Below, piece by piece: positions 5,468 to 8,026 of a stretch of 8,026 bases of DNA. A model generated the notes under the pieces. The model saw nothing but the letters and a program-made list of their open reading frames with translations. It searched no databases and was not told the origin of the DNA. The first letter of the stretch is position 1. Each line of letters begins with the position of its first letter. Made by a program: the position numbers and the translations under genes. Source of the DNA: an uncultured Burkholderiales bacterium (GTDB lineage Bacteria > Pseudomonadota > Gammaproteobacteria > Burkholderiales > Burkholderiaceae_C); the NCBI GenBank assembly GCA_903856875.1, contig CAIODE010000263.1, forward strand, positions 1-8,026. Direction: 5' to 3'.

Positions 5468-7900
5468 ATGTCTGGACACACACCACTGCCCGCTGAATTA
5501 CTTGACCTTCCGATGTTGCCACTGCGCGATGTCGTGGTCTTTCCGCACATGGTCATCCCCCTCTTTGTGGGTCGGCCCAAAAGCATTAAAGCGCTTGAAA
5601 GTGCCATGCTCACCGATCGCCGCATCATGTTGGTGGCCCAAAAAACAGCGGCCAAAGATGAGCCAGAAGCTACCGACATGTTCGAAGTCGGTTGCATCTC
5701 TACCATTTTGCAAATGCTCAAACTGCCCGATGGCACGGTCAAGGTGTTGGTCGAAGGTCAGCAGCGTGCCAAAGTTAAAACCATTGTCGATGGTGAAGTC
5801 CATTTTGTGGCCAGCGTGTTGCCAGTTGAAGTGGCTGCTGAGAAGGCCGAGCAAAGCAGTGAAATTGAAGCCTTGCGCCGTGCTGTCATGCAGCAGTTTG
5901 ACCAGTACGTCAAACTGAACAAAAAAATCCCGCCCGAAATCCTCACGTCCATTTCCAGCATTGATGAGCCTGGCCGCTTGGCTGACACCATTGCTGCGCA
6001 TTTGCCTTTGAAGTTGGAAAACAAGCAAGTGGTTTTGGACTTGGCCAGCATTCGCGACCGCCTTGAAAACCTCTTCACACAACTTGAGCGTGAAGTTGAC
6101 ATCTTGAATGTGGACAAAAAAATCCGCGGCCGCGTGAAGCGCCAAATGGAAAAGAATCAGCGCGATTTTTATTTGAACGAGCAAGTCAAGGCCATTCAAA
6201 AAGAACTCGGTGAAGGCGAAGAGGGTGCCGACATCGAAGAGATTGAAAAGAAAATCAAAGCCGCCAAAATGCCGGCAGAGGCGCGCAAAAAGGCGGACGC
6301 TGAGTTGAAGAAACTCAAGCTCATGTCGCCCATGTCTGCAGAAGCTTCTGTGGTGCGCAACTACATTGAAGTGCTCACAGCCTTGCCTTGGAGCAAGAAG
6401 ACCAAAATCAAACACGACTTGGGCAATGCCGAAGTGGTGTTAAACGAAGACCACTTCGGCCTTGAAAAAGTCAAAGACCGAATCATGGAATACCTCGCTG
6501 TTCAGCAGCGCGTAGACAAAGTGAAGGCGCCTATTCTTTGCTTGGTAGGCCCGCCTGGTGTTGGTAAAACTTCATTGGGCCAATCGATTGCCAAAGCCAC
6601 GGGTCGCAAGTATGTGCGCATGGCTTTGGGTGGCATGCGCGACGAAGCCGAAATTCGGGGTCACCGCCGCACTTACATTGGCGCAATGCCTGGCAAAGTG
6701 TTGCAAAGCTTGAGCAAGGTGGGCACGCGCAATCCATTGTTCTTGTTGGACGAAATTGACAAGTTGGGCACCGACTTCCGAGGCGATCCTTCCAGTGCTT
6801 TGCTAGAGGTCTTAGACCCTGAGCAAAACCACACCTTTGGCGATCACTATGTCGAAGTGGATTTTGATTTGAGCGACGTCATGTTCGTGGCCACATCAAA
6901 CTCCATGAACATTCCCTCCGCGTTGTTAGATCGCATGGAAGTCATTCGTTTGTCAGGTTATACCGAAGACGAAAAAACCAGCATTGCCATTAAGTATTTA
7001 CTCCCTAAGCAATTGAAAAACAATGGTGTGAAAATCGAAGAACTCAACATCAGCGATTCTGCCGTGCGAGATGTGGTTCGCTATTACACGCGTGAAGCTG
7101 GTGTGCGTTCACTAGAACGCGAGTTGTCTAAGATTTGCCGCAAAGTGGTGAAGAGTTTATTGCTCAAACAAATGACGGCGCCCGTGCTGGTCACGCCCGA
7201 CAACTTGAATGATTTCTTGGGTGTGCAAAAGTACACCTACGGGCGCGCTGAGGCCACCAATCAAGTCGGCCAAGTGGTTGGGTTGGCTTGGACCGAAGTA
7301 GGTGGCGATTTGCTCACCATCGAGGCTGCTCTCATGCCAGGTAAAGGCGTCATCACCCGCACAGGTTCTTTGGGCGATGTGATGAAAGAGTCAGTGGAAG
7401 CTGCGCGCACCGTCGTCAGAAGTCGTGCCCGCATGCTGGGGATCAAAGACGATGTGTTTGAGAAAAAAGACTTGCACATTCACGTGCCCGATGGCGCCAC
7501 GCCTAAAGACGGCCCCAGTGCTGGCGCTGCCATGACCACCGCCATGGTCTCTGCCATGACAGGCATACCTGTGCGGGCCGATGTGGCCATGACAGGCGAG
7601 ATTACTTTGCGTGGTGAAGTCACGGCCATTGGCGGTCTGAAAGAAAAACTGTTGGCAGCTTTGCGCGGTGGTATTAAGACCGTCATGATCCCCGAAGACA
7701 ACGTGAAAGACCTGCAAGACATTCCTGAAAATGTTAAAAATGGTCTTGAAATTGTGCCGGTGAAATGGATCGACAAAGTGCTCGAAGTAGCGCTTGTATC
7801 AATGCCTCAAGCACTGCCCGATGAAGAACCCGTCGTCGTAGAAGCGCCTATTGCGACAGAGGCAAAGACGGTTACAAAAGCAGGGGCTGTGAAGCACTGA
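5468..7900 (+). CDS. lon: ATP-dependent endopeptidase Lon (LonA type)
   Basis: The 810-residue product (E. coli 784) degrades misfolded proteins and short-lived regulators in the cytosol. The N-terminal substrate-binding domain starts at LPMLPLRDVVVFPHMVIPLF (residues 14-33) and is followed by a charged, probably coiled-coil region (about 190-290). The AAA+ module has Walker A GPPGVGKT (361-368) and Walker B LFLLDE (424-429). The protease domain has the Ser-Lys dyad: Ser684 in PKDGPSAGAAM and Lys727 in GGLKEKLLAALRGG, with the same 43-residue spacing as E. coli Ser679/Lys722. The C-terminal tail after about residue 775 is rich in Ala, Val and Glu and looks unstructured. I chose the ATG at 5468, not the in-frame TTG at 5417, because AAGGGA lies just upstream and the TTG falls inside the promoter -35. 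lon follows clpX by about 100 bases and is probably induced by heat shock. Confidence 0.98.
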   Translation: MSGHTPLPAELLDLPMLPLRDVVVFPHMVIPLFVGRPKSIKALESAMLTDRRIMLVAQKTAAKDEPEATDMFEVGCISTILQMLKLPDGTVKVLVEGQQRAKVKTIVDGEVHFVASVLPVEVAAEKAEQSSEIEALRRAVMQQFDQYVKLNKKIPPEILTSISSIDEPGRLADTIAAHLPLKLENKQVVLDLASIRDRLENLFTQLEREVDILNVDKKIRGRVKRQMEKNQRDFYLNEQVKAIQKELGEGEEGADIEEIEKKIKAAKMPAEARKKADAELKKLKLMSPMSAEASVVRNYIEVLTALPWSKKTKIKHDLGNAEVVLNEDHFGLEKVKDRIMEYLAVQQRVDKVKAPILCLVGPPGVGKTSLGQSIAKATGRKYVRMALGGMRDEAEIRGHRRTYIGAMPGKVLQSLSKVGTRNPLFLLDEIDKLGTDFRGDPSSALLEVLDPEQNHTFGDHYVEVDFDLSDVMFVATSNSMNIPSALLDRMEVIRLSGYTEDEKTSIAIKYLLPKQLKNNGVKIEELNISDSAVRDVVRYYTREAGVRSLERELSKICRKVVKSLLLKQMTAPVLVTPDNLNDFLGVQKYTYGRAEATNQVGQVVGLAWTEVGGDLLTIEAALMPGKGVITRTGSLGDVMKESVEAARTVVRSRARMLGIKDDVFEKKDLHIHVPDGATPKDGPSAGAAMTTAMVSAMTGIPVRADVAMTGEITLRGEVTAIGGLKEKLLAALRGGIKTVMIPEDNVKDLQDIPENVKNGLEIVPVKWIDKVLEVALVSMPQALPDEEPVVVEAPIATEAKTVTKAGAVKH

Positions 7901-7903
7901 TAG

Positions 7904-7938
7904 AATTTTTGGGAGGGCTTTTAAAATTCCCACAAATT
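7904..7938 (+). repeat. Inverted repeat after lon, possible weak terminator
   Basis: AATTTTTGGGA (7904-7914) pairs with TCCCACAAATT (7928-7938) with one T/C mismatch around a 13-base loop that itself contains TTTTAAAA. It begins 4 bases after the lon stop codon. No T run follows, so termination would be weak or Rho-assisted. The repeat overlaps the -35 of the predicted tRNA promoter. Confidence 0.45.
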
Positions 7939-7948
7939 ACGCTACAAT
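7920..7948 (+). promoter_or_regulatory. Sigma-70 type promoter for the downstream tRNA
   Basis: TTTAAA (7920-7925, four of six matches to TTGACA) and TACAAT (7943-7948, five of six matches to TATAAT) are separated by exactly 17 bases. Transcription would begin near 7955, about 40 bases before the mature tRNA, so a 5' leader would be removed by RNase P. The leader holds an inverted repeat, CTTAGCA (7954-7960) and TGCTAAG (7978-7984), with a 17-base loop. Confidence 0.6.
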
Positions 7949-7996
7949 CCGTCCTTAGCAAGCAGTTTGGCATAGAATGCTAAGTTGATTGCAAAT

Positions 7997-8026
7997 GCGG
8001 GATTAGCTCAGTTGGTAGAGCGATAC
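7997..8026 (+). tRNA. tRNA, 5' part only (probably tRNA-Gly)
   Basis: The last 30 bases read as the start of a tRNA: acceptor strand GCGGGAT (7997-8003), then TA, the D stem GCTC/GAGC around AGTTGGTA, and the beginning of the anticodon stem (ATAC). The gene runs off the window before the anticodon. The start resembles bacterial tRNA-Gly(GCC), which often opens with GCGGGA-TAGCTCAGTTGGTAGAGC, so glycine is my best guess. The amino-acid identity cannot be read from what is present. Confidence 0.82.

Noticed and set aside
5498..6415. Long antisense open frame (305 codons, - strand) inside lon
   Set aside because: It has the same codon-bias cause and a Phe/His-rich translation typical of antisense shadows. 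The sense strand is an intact, well-conserved Lon.
1..8026. A hidden mobile element, CRISPR array or novel multi-gene system
   Set aside because: Genes are closely packed and syntenic with known tig-clpP-clpX-lon clusters, no direct-repeat arrays or transposase fragments were seen, and no unexplained gene-free stretch exceeds about 200 bases.

Overview
This is a chromosomal housekeeping region from a Gram-negative bacterium, most likely a betaproteobacterium of the order Burkholderiales. A moderate-GC member of the Comamonadaceae (Limnohabitans/Rhodoferax-like) would fit. The reasons are the order tRNA-Leu, tig, clpP, clpX, lon, the protein sequences, moderate GC content and heavy use of TTG for leucine. 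The family assignment is inferred from recall of such genomes, not from a search. All recognisable genes lie on the + strand.

Layout: bases 1-1800 hold the C-terminal part of an RND-family efflux permease whose start lies outside the window, closed by a strong hairpin (1816-1841). After about 50 bases containing short inverted repeats comes a complete tRNA-Leu(UAG) gene with encoded CCA (1895-1981). Only 19 bases further on, tig (trigger factor) begins. It is followed by clpP, then two consecutive intrinsic-terminator-like hairpins, then clpX. A well-formed heat-shock (sigma-32 type) promoter precedes lon. After lon, a second tRNA gene, probably tRNA-Gly, starts with its own promoter and runs off the window end.

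The four central genes form a protein quality-control cluster. Trigger factor meets nascent chains at the ribosome exit tunnel. ClpX unfolds tagged or damaged proteins and feeds them to the ClpP peptidase. Lon degrades misfolded and regulatory proteins on its own. All four proteins are full length with the key catalytic and nucleotide-binding residues intact. The gene order is a known conserved one.

I found no phage, transposon, CRISPR array, defence island or novel protein family. What deserves a second look is in the spaces between genes: the sigma-32 promoter that also settles the start of lon, the tandem terminators separating clpP from clpX, two TTAA-centred perfect palindromes between tig and clpP, and the probable tRNA-tig co-transcript.
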